Source: Rhizaria sp. SCN 62-66 (taxonomy: Eukaryota; Rhizaria, unplaced). Taken from it: a DNA stretch of 64,000 nt. Made by a program: the position numbers and the translations under genes. A model generated the notes under the pieces. That model searched no databases. It was not told the origin of the DNA and saw only the letters and a list, made by a program, of their open reading frames with translations. Positions 9,610 to 19,456 of this stretch are shown piece after piece; the stretch's first letter is position 1; each line of letters opens with the position of its first letter. The stretch spans positions 62,001 to 126,000 of the forward strand of contig MEDY01000004.1 of the NCBI GenBank assembly GCA_001724265.1, given 5' to 3'.

Positions 9610-12600
9610 TTACATCTTGCGCTTCATCTTGCCGCCCTTCATGTAGCCGGAGTACTGCCAGCCAACCAACATGGAGATGTCGTCGTCGAGCCCGTCCTTC
9701 TTCTGCTTGCCGCCGTAGCCGGCCAAGTACTCTGGTGACGAGCGGTACGCCTCGGTGTGCAAGTGCGCCTGCATGTGGAGCGTGGCACCGCCGCCGGAGC
9801 CGCCCGCGTGGGCGGGGATGAAGTTGCGCGAGGAGATGTTGTGCAGCGAGATGGCGTCGGCGTTCAGATGCGTCTCGTAATGTTCCTTCTGCTGCCGGTA
9901 CTGCTGCAACGTGCGCTCGCGCAGCTCAGCCTCCTCCTTGCGCCGCGTCTCCTCCTCCTCCAGGAAGTGCAGCGAGATCGCAGTCTCCTTCGGGATCACG
10001 ATGTCCTTGACCGACATGCCCGGCGCGACGCCCTCGCCCGCGGACCCCGCGCCCGCGGAGCCCGCGCCCGCGCCGGAGCCCGACGCGGCGGCGGCGCCTC
10101 GGCCGGCGCGCGCGAGGAGGCGGAACTTGATGTTCTCTGCGCCGTGCTCGAGCGCGCTGCGCGCCTCCTCGGCCTCGCGCTCGAACAGGTCACGGTTCTG
10201 CCGCAGGTACACGCTGGCCGACGCCATGTGCTCGGCGCGCGGCCGCGCCTCGCCGGCGCCGCGCGCGACCTCGCCGAGCAGCGCGTCGAGCTGCTGCTCG
10301 AACTCGGCGTCGGCGCGCGACTTGACCTGCGGCTGGAAGCCGACGCGGCGGCGGAAGCGCACCAGCTCCTCGCCCCGTGCGCTCTCGGGCTCGTCGGCGT
10401 ACACCCAGTCCGCTCCGCTCGCCTCGAACAACTTCGCGCGCTCCGCCTTGGACTTGTCGCGCGCCGCGAGCAGCTTCTCCAGCTCCTCCAGCTGGCGCCC
10501 GCCGCCGCTGAGCCCGGAGCCCACGCCCGCGCTCTCGCCGGCGTCAGCGCCCGACGACACAGCGGCAGAGGCGGAGCCAGAGGCGGATGCGGAGGCTGAG
10601 GCGGAGTCGCCAGCGGCAGGCTGATCGGGACGCCGCAGCAGCATTGCCTTGTAGCTCGGCGCAGCGGCCACAGCGGCGGCAGAAGACGCGGACGCGGACG
10701 CAACGAGCGCGGCAGCGGATGCAGTGGTGGGCTTTTTGTCCCCGCTGCCGCTGCCGCCACCGAAGACCGCGGACGCGCCGGCCATGAGCCGCGCGACCTC
10801 ATCCTCGTCGACGGCGTCGTCGTCCTCGCCGCCGAGGCCCTCGTCGTCCTCGTCCTCGTCCTCGCCGCCGCCGCCGCGCGCCGCAGACGACGGCTGCTGC
10901 CACAGGCGCTGCGGGCCCAGCGACGACGCTGGCGCAGACTGCTGTTGTTGCTGCTGCTGTTGCGCTGCAGAGGGCGGCGCGGGGCCCGCGGCCGCGGCGG
11001 CTGCAAGCGCAGCCGAGGCGTCTGGTGCGGCGGCCGCGGCGGCGACGGCGTTGGCAACGCGCGCGGGGTCGAGCGCGGCGACGTCGGCAAAGCGGAAGTG
11101 CTGCGCGGCGCGCGCGGCGCGGATGTGGGCGCGCTGCTGCTCCGACTGCGCGGCGGCCTCGGCGTCGGCGAGCGCGCGCAGCGTGAGCGCCAGCCCAGCG
11201 GCCTGGCGGTCGAGCACCGTGTCGCAGTCGGCCAGCGCGGCGACGCGCGGGAAGGCGGGGCCCAGCGCGGACAGCAGCGCGCGCAGCGAGAGCTCGATCT
11301 CCACGGGCACGACCTGCTTAAGCGCGAGGTAGCGCTGGAAGCAGACGAGCAGGAGCTCGAAGCGCGGGCGCAGCGCGGGCGACAGTAGCGCCGGCAGCGC
11401 CGTGCGGCAAATGCCCAGCACCAGCGACGCGCGGAACGTTGAGTGCGGCGGGTCCGCGGGCGCCACCAGAGCGCCGTTGACGACGCTGTGGCCGTGCGAC
11501 ACGCACAGTGCCAGCGCGTGGAACAGCGTCGCGGGCGGCACCAGCCCCAGCAGCGTGAGATGCGCGAGCAGCGCGCCGCGCAGCACCATCGTCTGCTTGG
11601 CGTGCGCGGGCGCGGCGGGCGCAGCGAGCCCGGCGCGGAAGTGCTCGAGCAGCAGGTCGACAACGTGCGGCGCGATGGGATACACGGCCGAGAGCCCGAC
11701 TAGCACGCGCGCGGTCAGCGGCAGCATGTCTGCCGAGGCCGCGCTGACGTCGACGAAGGCGGCTACGACGACCTGCCACAGCGGCGTGCCGTCGCGCGGC
11801 AGCAGCGGCACCTCGCTCTCGTTGCTCTCGGCCGCAGAGTCCGCCGCGGCGGACCCGGCGGCGGCCGCGGGGGCGCCGTGCATGCGCGGGAAAGCGGAGC
11901 AGGGCGGCGCGTCCCACGGCAGGCGGCTAAGCGCGCGTACGGCGGCGTCGACCAGCCATTGCTGCGCCGCGGGCGACAGCGACGTCACGTGCGGCAGCCC
12001 CGCGCCCACCACGCCGCCCAGTCCGCCCAGCGCGCCCGCAGTCTGGCAGTGCGGATTGTCAGCAGCGCGCCAAAGCGTGGCGAGCGGCGCGTGCGCGACA
12101 CGGCGCGCCCACTGCTCGGCCAGCGAGCGCGGGGCGCGGCGGCGCGCCGACACGGGCGGCGGCGGACGGCAGTACGCGTAGGCCGTCTCGAGCGTGAAGG
12201 CCAGGTAGCGGTCGGGCCCGCCAGCCATGTTGCGCACGGCCTCATCGAGCACCGAGAGGAAGCGCGCCGTGGTGTCGTGTGTCGTGGGCTCGCAGTAGAG
12301 CCAGCGGCCGCAGTGCTCGAGCAGCGACGCGAGCGCGTGCACGTTCTGCGGAGTGGGCGCCGCCAGCAGCCCGGTCCACGCGCGGAAGGCCAGCAGCGGG
12401 GGCGCGACGCGCATCTTGACCATCTCGGCGATGAGGCGTACGTTGCGCAGCTTGAGGTCGACGCGGCGCGCGAGGCGCGGCGTCGACTGCAGGCGCGAGA
12501 ACTCGTGCTGCACCAGGTCCGTGAGCTGCTCGCCCATGTGTGTGAAGACTCGCGAGAAGGTCGCGACGAGGCGCACGTAAAAGGGCACGCGGTCCAGCTG

Positions 12601-15204
12601 GCTGGAGCGCAGCGCAAAGACGTGCTCCACCAGTCGGTGCTGGCGCTGGTGCGCGCGACGGCCGCAGATGGCGATGAAGCGCTGCGCAATGGCGTCGACG
12701 CCGTCGCGCGAGCTCACGCCTGCCATCTCGGCCATCAGCGCGTCCAGGTCGCCCTGCGGCGCCGACATCGCGACCGTCGCGCTCGCGCCCGCGGCGGTGC
12801 CCGCGGCGGCGGCGGCGGCGGAGGCGGCGGCGGCAGCGGCGCCGCGAGACGCGGAGGGCAGCTCGGGCAGCGCGGAGCCGTCGGCCGCAATAGCAGACTC
12901 AGGAGCAACGGCGCTGTCGGTCTCGGCGTCGGCGTCGGCGTCGACGTCGACGTCGTCGCCGTCGTCGGCCGCGTCGTCCTCTTCCAGGTGCGCGCGGCGC
13001 GCCTGCGAGGCCGCGGCGCCGGTGAGCGAGAGCTGGAGGTGCTCTGGGTGCTCGGCCGTGGCGGCCAGCAGCTCGGCCTCGCGCGCCATGCGGTCCTCAT
13101 CGTACTCGTCCTCGTCCTCGTCCTCCGCGTCCGCGTCCGCGTCGCCGCCAATGACACTGTTAGCGGCGTTCGCGCTGGTGTTGTTGTCGGTGCGGCGGAG
13201 CGCGCGGGCAAGGAAATCGAGCACCTGACCGGTCTCGCCGTCGGGCTCGCGCGTGGCGGCCGCTGAGGTGTCGTAATCGTCGTCCTCGTCGTCGTCGTCG
13301 CTGTCGTCGGACCCGTCGCCCGCAGTGGCGGCAGCAGCGGACTCGGGGTCAGCAGAGTCGCCCTTCTTGGCCTTCTTGTCCTTCTTGTCTTTCTTATCCT
13401 TCTTGTCAGCTTTGTCCGCTTTGTCAGCTTTGTCAGACTTGGCAGCGCTGGAGCCGGATTCATCCTTCTTGTCGTCCTTTTTGTCCTTCTTGTCGGTTTT
13501 GTCGCTCTTGTCGGCCTTCTTGTCCTTCTTATCAGCCTTGTCAGCCTTATCGCCCTTCTTGTCCTTCTTGTCGATCTTGACGCCGTCGCCGTCGCCGTCC
13601 TTGCTCTTGCGCTCCTCCTTGCCGTCGCCGTCGGCAGCGTCCTCGGCGCACGAGTTGTTCTTGCGTCCGCCCACGCTCTCGGGCAGCAGGTGCGCGGGCA
13701 CGAACCCGGGCGGCGCGGTGGCAACGACGTCCAGCAGTTGCGTGTAAAACGCCTGCTCCTCGGCGTCGGCGTACTGGTGCTGCTGCAGCAGCGAGAGCTC
13801 GCTCTCGGTCGCACCGCGCTCCTCGTCCTCGTCGGCGTCCTCGACCACGGGCGCCGGCAGCAGCTCGCGGCCCACGGCGCCCAGCAGTGCGTTGGCGGCG
13901 CGGTGGTACGCCGCCACGTTGTCGCGCACCACGCGCGCCTCGGCGCGGTGCACCTCGGGCACCTCGCCCTTAAACCGCAGGATCGACCGGTTACGCCGCT
14001 CGCGCCGCCGCGCCGCCGCCGCCAGCGCCGCGCACCGCGCCGACAGCGTCTCAGCCAGCGCGCGCAGCGGCCGCGCGCCGCGCTCGGCGCCCACGGCGGG
14101 CGGGACAATGAAGCCCAGGCGCGCCGCCACGGCCGCCGGCACGGCCTCGAGCAGCGCCGCCACGGCCGCGGCGTCGGCGCCCACGGGCAGCGGTGGTGCG
14201 GAGGCCGAGGAAACGGAGAGCGCGGCGGCGAGCCGCTCGCGGGCGAGGCGTTCCTGCGTGGGGACGGCGCCTGTGAGCTCGGCGCCGGCCGCGGCGAGCG
14301 TGTCGAGCAGCGTGGGCGCGAAGACGAAGTGCGCGTCGTGGCGCACGTAGTCCTTCTTCTTGGCCGCGAGCGCAAGGCGCTGCGCAAGCGCGTCGAGCAG
14401 CGCATGCAGCGGGGCCGCGTCGGGCAGCACGCCGCGCAGCAGCAGCTCGGCGAGCAGTTGCGCGCGGAAGCGGAGCCGCGACAGCGCGGGCTCGTCGTCG
14501 GCCTCGGCGCGCAGCTCGGCCTCGCCGGCCAGCCGCGGCAGCGCGACGGCGCGGCGCAGGGCTTCGCGCAGCGCGGGCGTAAAGTCGGGCGCGTAGCGGC
14601 GATGCATGGCCTGCGCGACGTCGGCCACGCGCGCCACGTGTGCGGGCGTCGTGGCCGGGACCTCGACGAGCGCCGCGGCGATCTCGGACGCGAACTTGGA
14701 CAGGTTCAGCGCGGCCAGGGACGAGAGTACGCCCTCCATGTCACGCTCCAGGTGCAGCTGGCTCGTGCGGTTGCGGAAGGACTGGACCTTCTTGAGCGTG
14801 GCGTCGGCGCCGCCCGCGAGCGGCGGCCCGCCCTGCGCGATGGGCAGGTTCACTGCGCGCGCCGCGGCGTGGGCCGCCAGCCGCGCGCGCAGGCCCGAGA
14901 GCAGCGCCCACGCCGTGTTCGACTGCGTCTGCTCGTCCTCCACGCCGGGCAGCGTCGCGACAGAGGTGGCGGACGCAGAGGTGGGCGCGGCCGTCGCTGT
15001 GGCGGGCGAGGAGGACGAAGAACTGGATACGGAGGCGGCAGCGTTGCTGGGCTGCGTCGAGGAGGAGATAACGATGGGATGAGGGCCCTGGATCGTCAGT
15101 GCTCCGAAGACACGTAGGTCCGGTGTGGAGCTATGCGCTGCAGTAGCGCTGAGTCGGGAGCTGGGCATGGCGCGCCCCGACGGCGTCGACAACCCCAGAG
15201 TCAT
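9610..15204 (-). CDS. UPF2: UPF2, regulator of nonsense transcripts 2
   Basis: This intronless 1864-residue protein is the nonsense-mediated mRNA decay factor UPF2, the bridge between UPF1 and the exon-junction protein UPF3. MIF4G-1 begins near residue 135 (LNLSKFASEIAAALVE, with the diagnostic downstream RRNRSILRFKGEVPEVHR). MIF4G-2 covers about 820-1040 (LDRVPFYVRLVATFSRV, LLEHCGRWLY, ETAYAYCRPPP). MIF4G-3 covers about 1140-1400. The C-terminal part (from about 1560) contains the acidic/hydrophobic segment and the KETAISLHFLEEEE and VGWQYSGYMKGGK blocks expected of the UPF1-binding end. Between MIF4G-1 and MIF4G-2 lie a Lys/Asp repeat and an Asp/Glu-rich tract, and a poly-Gln/Ser/Ala segment precedes the UPF1-binding region. 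The start at ATG 15204 is the first ATG of the frame; it ends in TAA. Human UPF2 is 1272 residues, so low-complexity insertions account for the excess. Confidence 0.94.
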   Translation of the reverse strand: MTLGLSTPSGRAMPSSRLSATAAHSSTPDLRVFGALTIQGPHPIVISSSTQPSNAAASVSSSSSSSPATATAAPTSASATSVATLPGVEDEQTQSNTAWALLSGLRARLAAHAAARAVNLPIAQGGPPLAGGADATLKKVQSFRNRTSQLHLERDMEGVLSSLAALNLSKFASEIAAALVEVPATTPAHVARVADVAQAMHRRYAPDFTPALREALRRAVALPRLAGEAELRAEADDEPALSRLRFRAQLLAELLLRGVLPDAAPLHALLDALAQRLALAAKKKDYVRHDAHFVFAPTLLDTLAAAGAELTGAVPTQERLARERLAAALSVSSASAPPLPVGADAAAVAALLEAVPAAVAARLGFIVPPAVGAERGARPLRALAETLSARCAALAAAARRRERRNRSILRFKGEVPEVHRAEARVVRDNVAAYHRAANALLGAVGRELLPAPVVEDADEDEERGATESELSLLQQHQYADAEEQAFYTQLLDVVATAPPGFVPAHLLPESVGGRKNNSCAEDAADGDGKEERKSKDGDGDGVKIDKKDKKGDKADKADKKDKKADKSDKTDKKDKKDDKKDESGSSAAKSDKADKADKADKKDKKDKKDKKAKKGDSADPESAAAATAGDGSDDSDDDDEDDDYDTSAAATREPDGETGQVLDFLARALRRTDNNTSANAANSVIGGDADADAEDEDEDEYDEDRMAREAELLAATAEHPEHLQLSLTGAAASQARRAHLEEDDAADDGDDVDVDADADAETDSAVAPESAIAADGSALPELPSASRGAAAAAASAAAAAAGTAAGASATVAMSAPQGDLDALMAEMAGVSSRDGVDAIAQRFIAICGRRAHQRQHRLVEHVFALRSSQLDRVPFYVRLVATFSRVFTHMGEQLTDLVQHEFSRLQSTPRLARRVDLKLRNVRLIAEMVKMRVAPPLLAFRAWTGLLAAPTPQNVHALASLLEHCGRWLYCEPTTHDTTARFLSVLDEAVRNMAGGPDRYLAFTLETAYAYCRPPPPVSARRRAPRSLAEQWARRVAHAPLATLWRAADNPHCQTAGALGGLGGVVGAGLPHVTSLSPAAQQWLVDAAVRALSRLPWDAPPCSAFPRMHGAPAAAAGSAAADSAAESNESEVPLLPRDGTPLWQVVVAAFVDVSAASADMLPLTARVLVGLSAVYPIAPHVVDLLLEHFRAGLAAPAAPAHAKQTMVLRGALLAHLTLLGLVPPATLFHALALCVSHGHSVVNGALVAPADPPHSTFRASLVLGICRTALPALLSPALRPRFELLLVCFQRYLALKQVVPVEIELSLRALLSALGPAFPRVAALADCDTVLDRQAAGLALTLRALADAEAAAQSEQQRAHIRAARAAQHFRFADVAALDPARVANAVAAAAAAPDASAALAAAAAAGPAPPSAAQQQQQQQQSAPASSLGPQRLWQQPSSAARGGGGEDEDEDDEGLGGEDDDAVDEDEVARLMAGASAVFGGGSGSGDKKPTTASAAALVASASASSAAAVAAAPSYKAMLLRRPDQPAAGDSASASASASGSASAAVSSGADAGESAGVGSGLSGGGRQLEELEKLLAARDKSKAERAKLFEASGADWVYADEPESARGEELVRFRRRVGFQPQVKSRADAEFEQQLDALLGEVARGAGEARPRAEHMASASVYLRQNRDLFEREAEEARSALEHGAENIKFRLLARAGRGAAAASGSGAGAGSAGAGSAGEGVAPGMSVKDIVIPKETAISLHFLEEEETRRKEEAELRERTLQQYRQQKEHYETHLNADAISLHNISSRNFIPAHAGGSGGGATLHMQAHLHTEAYRSSPEYLAGYGGKQKKDGLDDDISMLVGWQYSGYMKGGKMKRKM
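13360..13575 (-). repeat. Lys/Asp low-complexity tract in UPF2
   Basis: About 70 residues composed almost only of Lys, Asp, Ala and Ser in repeating KKDKK and DKAD units sit in the linker between MIF4G-1 and MIF4G-2. The DNA shows degenerate 15-nt periodicity. Charged KD/KE tracts occur in this linker in other UPF2 proteins, so the position is not foreign, but the regularity is striking. Confidence 0.7.
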
Positions 15205-15700
15205 AGCTTGCCGGTGTAGAACGCCCTCTTCACAAAGGAGTCAAAGTCAAGGTTCACGTGCCACGGTGAGCACGTTGATAAAAGAATCGCTATTAAAATC
15301 GACTGGGCAAACAATAAATGGGCTCTAAGTACTAGCTAGCGGACGACATAACGAGGTCCAGCATGTGATTTGGCTGGCTCCAGTCAGACGCCCAAGTGAC
15401 CGTGGGCGAGCTGCCCAGCCGACGCGGCCTGATTTTTGTCGACAGTCTCAAGACAGACACGCGCGTCGATCTTTGAAGTTAGACATCCACACGCAGAAAA
15501 TGCTTTGAGCTGCAGTATAGTGATATAATCTGTAACGCAGTGACTCCTAAATCACCACTTTTTAATGCATGCAATCGGCTTTGTTTAGCACGTGATATGG
15601 CGGGCTTCCTCCGGGTGAGCTCCAAAGAAGTGTTTGTGGTTTCTTCTTAATCCGCGTTTCACTGTCCCTCGTATCACTTGTATTTATAGAAACTAACAGC
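15205..15700. promoter_or_regulatory. Divergent promoter region, UPF2 and phosducin-like gene
   Basis: A 496-bp spacer between two start codons, so it must drive both genes. It is AT-richer than its flanks. The 60 bp before the phosducin-like ATG are pyrimidine-rich and include a TATTTATAG at about 15681, only some 20 bp from the ATG. No clear shared element was recognised. Confidence 0.4.
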
Positions 15701-16559
15701 ATGTCTGGTAAGACTGAGTGGGAGGACGCCCTCATTGCGGTACGTTAATGCTTAGTGACTCGTTTTTGCCCATGTTCGTGAACTGAAGAGTCATCTGACC
15801 AAACCGGACCGTTGTTGCCAAGCAGCGCTCACTCCTTTACGCACCAACGTACGTCTGTCCCTTTGCCCCCACTTTTAGCACGGTATCATGGCGCCCCCGG
15901 AGGAAAAGCCTACTGAGGATGACATCATCGAGGAGACGCAGGACATCATGGACGAGATGGACGTGATGAACCCGCTCCACAAGTACGAGGGCAAGACTCT
16001 GGACCAGCTCAAGGAGCTCGAGGACGACATCGAGGAGGACGCCATGGCCGTGCTGCGCCGCCGTCGCGTGCAGATGCTCAAGGAGCAAGCCGCGCGCAAC
16101 AAGTACGGCCAGGTCATCAACATCCACGAGCCCGAGTGGAAGGCCGAGGTGACTGAGGCCGGCGACGTGTGGGTCGTCGTCAACCTCTGGGCCGCGGGCC
16201 GCCAGGAGTGCACGCTGATCGACAACATCATGCGCCAGCTCGCAAACAAGTTCCGCGACGTCAAGTTCGTCCGCATTGAGGGCCGCCAAGCGATCAAGAA
16301 CTTCCCCGACTCCAAGTGTCCGACGATGATCGTGTACAACAAGGGCGATGTGAAGCTCCAGCTGGTCGGTCTGCCCGAGCTGGGCGGCCCCAAGGCCAGC
16401 GCCAACTCGCTCGAGTGGGTGCTCTCTAAGATCGGCGCCGTCAAGACCGAGCTCACCGAGGACCCCGCACTGGAGGAGCAGCGCATGCGCATCAATCGCC
16501 TCGACAAGGCGCGCTCCAAGTTCGAGGACGATGGCGATGATGACTGGCTCAGCAAGTAA
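15701..16559 (+). CDS. PDCL3: Phosducin-like protein (PDCL3/Plp2 type), CCT co-chaperone
   Basis: Two exons, 15701-15739 and 15879-16559, give 239 residues, the same size as human PDCL3. Joining the exons rebuilds the family's N-terminal signature TEWEDALIAHGIMAPPEEK, matching the TEWNDILRKKGILPP block of PDCL3; this is the main proof of the intron (donor GTACGT, acceptor TTTTAG, 139 nt, phase 0). An acidic helical segment (about 25-75) is followed by an Arg-rich helix (MAVLRRRRVQMLKEQ) and a thioredoxin-fold domain (about 95-215) lacking the CxxC redox pair, then an acidic tail DDGDDDWLSK. Phosducin-like proteins of this group bind the cytosolic chaperonin CCT/TRiC and modulate folding of actin and tubulin. 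It ends in TAA. Confidence 0.93.
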
Positions 16560-16885
16560 GCGAGACGCGACAGCGGAAGACTACGAACTTCATTTATCAC
16601 TGTAACAACACACTTATCAAGGACTTTACGCCACACATTTGTACAGACAGCGGCTTTTGATGTCGTCCAGCTACATTAGTTATACACTTTTTGCTTTTAT
16701 TCGTTCACTACCTCATGAATTGTTCACTTATGGTAGTCAGCAATCTCTAACGGCTCGATGTTGCACAAACTTGATCGAACGAATTTGCCGTGTTTAGTCG
16801 ATATTTTTAAACTACAACGTATGTCTACGACTGTAACAAAACTAGTCTTTATTGTCCCTCAATTATATTCCTTGCAAACAGAACG
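16560..16885. other. Spacer between phosducin-like and coiled-coil genes
   Basis: A 326-bp AT-rich spacer between two plus-strand genes. It must hold the 3' UTR of the first and the promoter of the second. I see no gene or motif in it. Confidence 0.5.
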
Positions 16886-19197
16886 ATGGACGCCTCAGGC
16901 AATCTTGACCTGGCGCTCTATCACCTGAAGGCTTCAGCTGCCAAGGTACGGACAAACCACCGTCTACAGAGTTCATGTTAGACCCGATTGTCAATTTCTG
17001 CATCTCTTGGATACTAACATATTGTTTCATAGTGTTATTTTGTGTAGGCTAAGCAAATTGGGATTGCTATGGGACACACAGTGCAGGAGTGGCCCCACCT
17101 ACATCCACTGCTGCAAATCCACTCGCAGTTTGCGATCGTCCCCACATCACGCGTGCAGAGCATTCGCAATCGGTACGCACCATCACGCAATAAGCCTGCT
17201 TTAGTTATCTGATTATTTTATTTGCCGTTTCTTTGACCCGTTTGTCCTTGTTTACCTCGAAACTTCTCTCACTCCCCTTTCCCACTCTCTCCTCTGACAA
17301 CGTTGACACAACGCGAACGTATAGTCTGCGCGAGGAGCAAGACAAGGCTCTCCGTGGGCTTGCCGACGCGGCGCAAGTCTTTTTGTCACGGCTGGAGCAG
17401 TCCGCGACACAGGTGCACGAGCGCTACAGCGACGTGCTGCGTGAGCTAGAGACGCAGATGGCCTCCGCCTTCGACGGGATCCACGCCGAAGAGACCGCTC
17501 AGCTCGACGCACTCGCCCGCGAGGTACGACACAGGAAGCCAGTTGTATACTCGCAATGTCACGTTTTAACATCGCGTTCTAGCTTCCATTCTCGTCCGCA
17601 CTTTTCATAACTCGACCCTTTGTTGTTCCTCACACAACCCTTTACGCGCATGCAGACGGGCTCACTGGAGGCCGAGGCCGGCCGGCTTGACGCGGCACTG
17701 AGCGCTGCCGTGAGCGTGTCCGCCGCGCTCTCCGAGGACATCGCCGCGCAGGCCACCGTTTCGCTGTCCAACGATAGTGGTAATGGCAGCTCTGGCGACG
17801 GCGCTGCGAGCGGCACGACGCTCGCGCTGTCTGCGGACCTGGTGGCGGCACAGGAGCTCGACAACGCGCAGGCCGCCGCGGACGTGCGCGCGCTGCAGAC
17901 CGCGGCCAAGGAGCTGCAGATGGAGCTCTCGGACGTGCGCCTGCTGCTCGAGCACGCGCGCGTCTTCCACGGTGGCGTACAGAGTGCGCGCGCGGACGCA
18001 GAGATGGACTCTGACGCAGAGGACAACGCCGGCGACAGGATGCGCGCAGCACGCGAGAAAGATTATGGTGATTTTGCTGTGGTGCGCCGTAAGGGTCGCG
18101 GGCGCAAGTCAGTTGTGCACGCATTCGCGCAGCTGCAGCGCGCACACGGTGGCGCTGGTGTTGCGCGCGACCTGCTGCCCACTGCCGCCGCCTCGGCCTC
18201 CGCTGCAGCGGGCGACTCCAGCGAAGACGACGGTGACAATGCGCAGGAGTGCGGCCCGCGCGGCAAGCGCGCGCGCGGTGCTGACGCGGCTGCTGATGCA
18301 GCGGTCCCCGCGAGTGCGACAGTGGAGGAGCTAGCTGCGCTGCGCGCTGAGGCGGCCGAGCTTGAGGCCGAGGCCAACCAGGCCGCCGCGGAGCTCTACC
18401 TTCTCGAGCCCGCGCTTGCGGCCGCGGATTCTGCGGCCAGCGCGAAGACTGGCAGCGCCGTGGCTACGCCCGCACGCGGCGCTCGGCCCAGTGCGCTCGA
18501 CGCCAGCACGGCCTCGCCGCTGCCGCTGGACTCGAGCCTGCTGGCGGGCATCGCGCCGCTGCTGCGCACCGCGCGCAAGGCGCCCGCGACCGTCGGCCGC
18601 GCGGAGCGTCGTGTGCTGGCGCAAGCGCGCCTAGGCCGTGAGGCTGCGGAGCGCGCGCTTGAGGACGTGCTGCAGCAGCGGCTAGCCGCAGGCGCCGAGG
18701 CCGACGCTGCTGTCGCGCGCGCGGCCGCGCTCGGCCGCGCCGCAGCCAGCACGGTCGCCGTGGCCGTCGGGGCCGGCGCGGGCACGCGCATGCGTGGCAT
18801 GACTGAGCGCGTGCTGCGCTGGCTGCTGGCGCTGCCCGGCGACGTCGATGACGGCAGTGTCGCCGAGGGTGCCCAGTCTGCGGCTGAGGCCAGCAATGCA
18901 GCGCGCGCGGCGGCGAAGGCAGCGCTGGCAGCGCGCTTGGCTCCCGTGGCGAGTCTCCGCGCCGCGTGCGGCGTAGTCGTTGACGTCACTGCGGGCCTTA
19001 GTGCCGCAGGCCGGCCCTTTGCGTTGATTAACCAGCCGGTGCAGCAGGCGGCCGCAGCGGCGTCGGCGGGCGCAGAGAGCACGGACGAAGCTGCGTTCAC
19101 TGCGGCCCTCGACGTGCTCGCGCGCGCTGGCGTGGTGCGTTGGGATCGCGATGCGGACACAGTCGCGCTTGCCCTCCCACTCCAGACCGCCACTTGA
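16886..19197 (+). CDS. Unrecognised Ala-rich coiled-coil protein
   Basis: Four exons, 16886-16945, 17048-17172, 17325-17523 and 17656-19197, give 641 residues. All donors begin GTACG, acceptors are TAG or CAG, and the phases (0, 2, 0) join cleanly. I do not recognise the family. Residues 1-62 form a short conserved-looking region with a Trp-Pro-His motif (QEWPHLHPLL). Residues 63-210 are heptad-like and probably coiled coil. About 235-330 is an acidic, Ser/Ala-rich, probably disordered region containing a basic GKRARG patch. About 345-490 is again helical. The last 45 residues read like the end of a winged-helix domain (ALDVLARAGVVRWDRDADTV), but this is weak. A cytosolic or nuclear scaffold subunit is possible. 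The gene converges on UFD2 with 259 bp between stops and ends in TGA. Confidence 0.8.
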
Positions 19198-19456
19198 ACG
19201 CGCCCTCCTGGCGCGCAAAAACACCCGCAGCCTCTAGGATAACAAACTTGATAGTTAGTCTTGATACCAAAAGAATGGCCAATAAACATGCAATGATCAC
19301 AAAATAGACATGTGTATTACTAATTTCATTAACATAAGTCAACAAAAGGAATGAAAATAAACCACACAGAATGAATAATTATTGTAAAACCAAGTTACAA
19401 TTCGATCATAATATATCACATGACGAGTGAATAACTGTCGGGATTTGACTCTTTGC

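Noticed and set aside
12735-14405. Long open frame of 556 codons in a second minus frame within UPF2
   Set aside because: It is an Arg/Ser/Thr/Pro-rich shifted reading of the same sequence. UPF2 domains are unambiguous in the main frame. The same reasoning removes the many other long shadow frames over PEX1, UFD2 and the DUF2608 gene.
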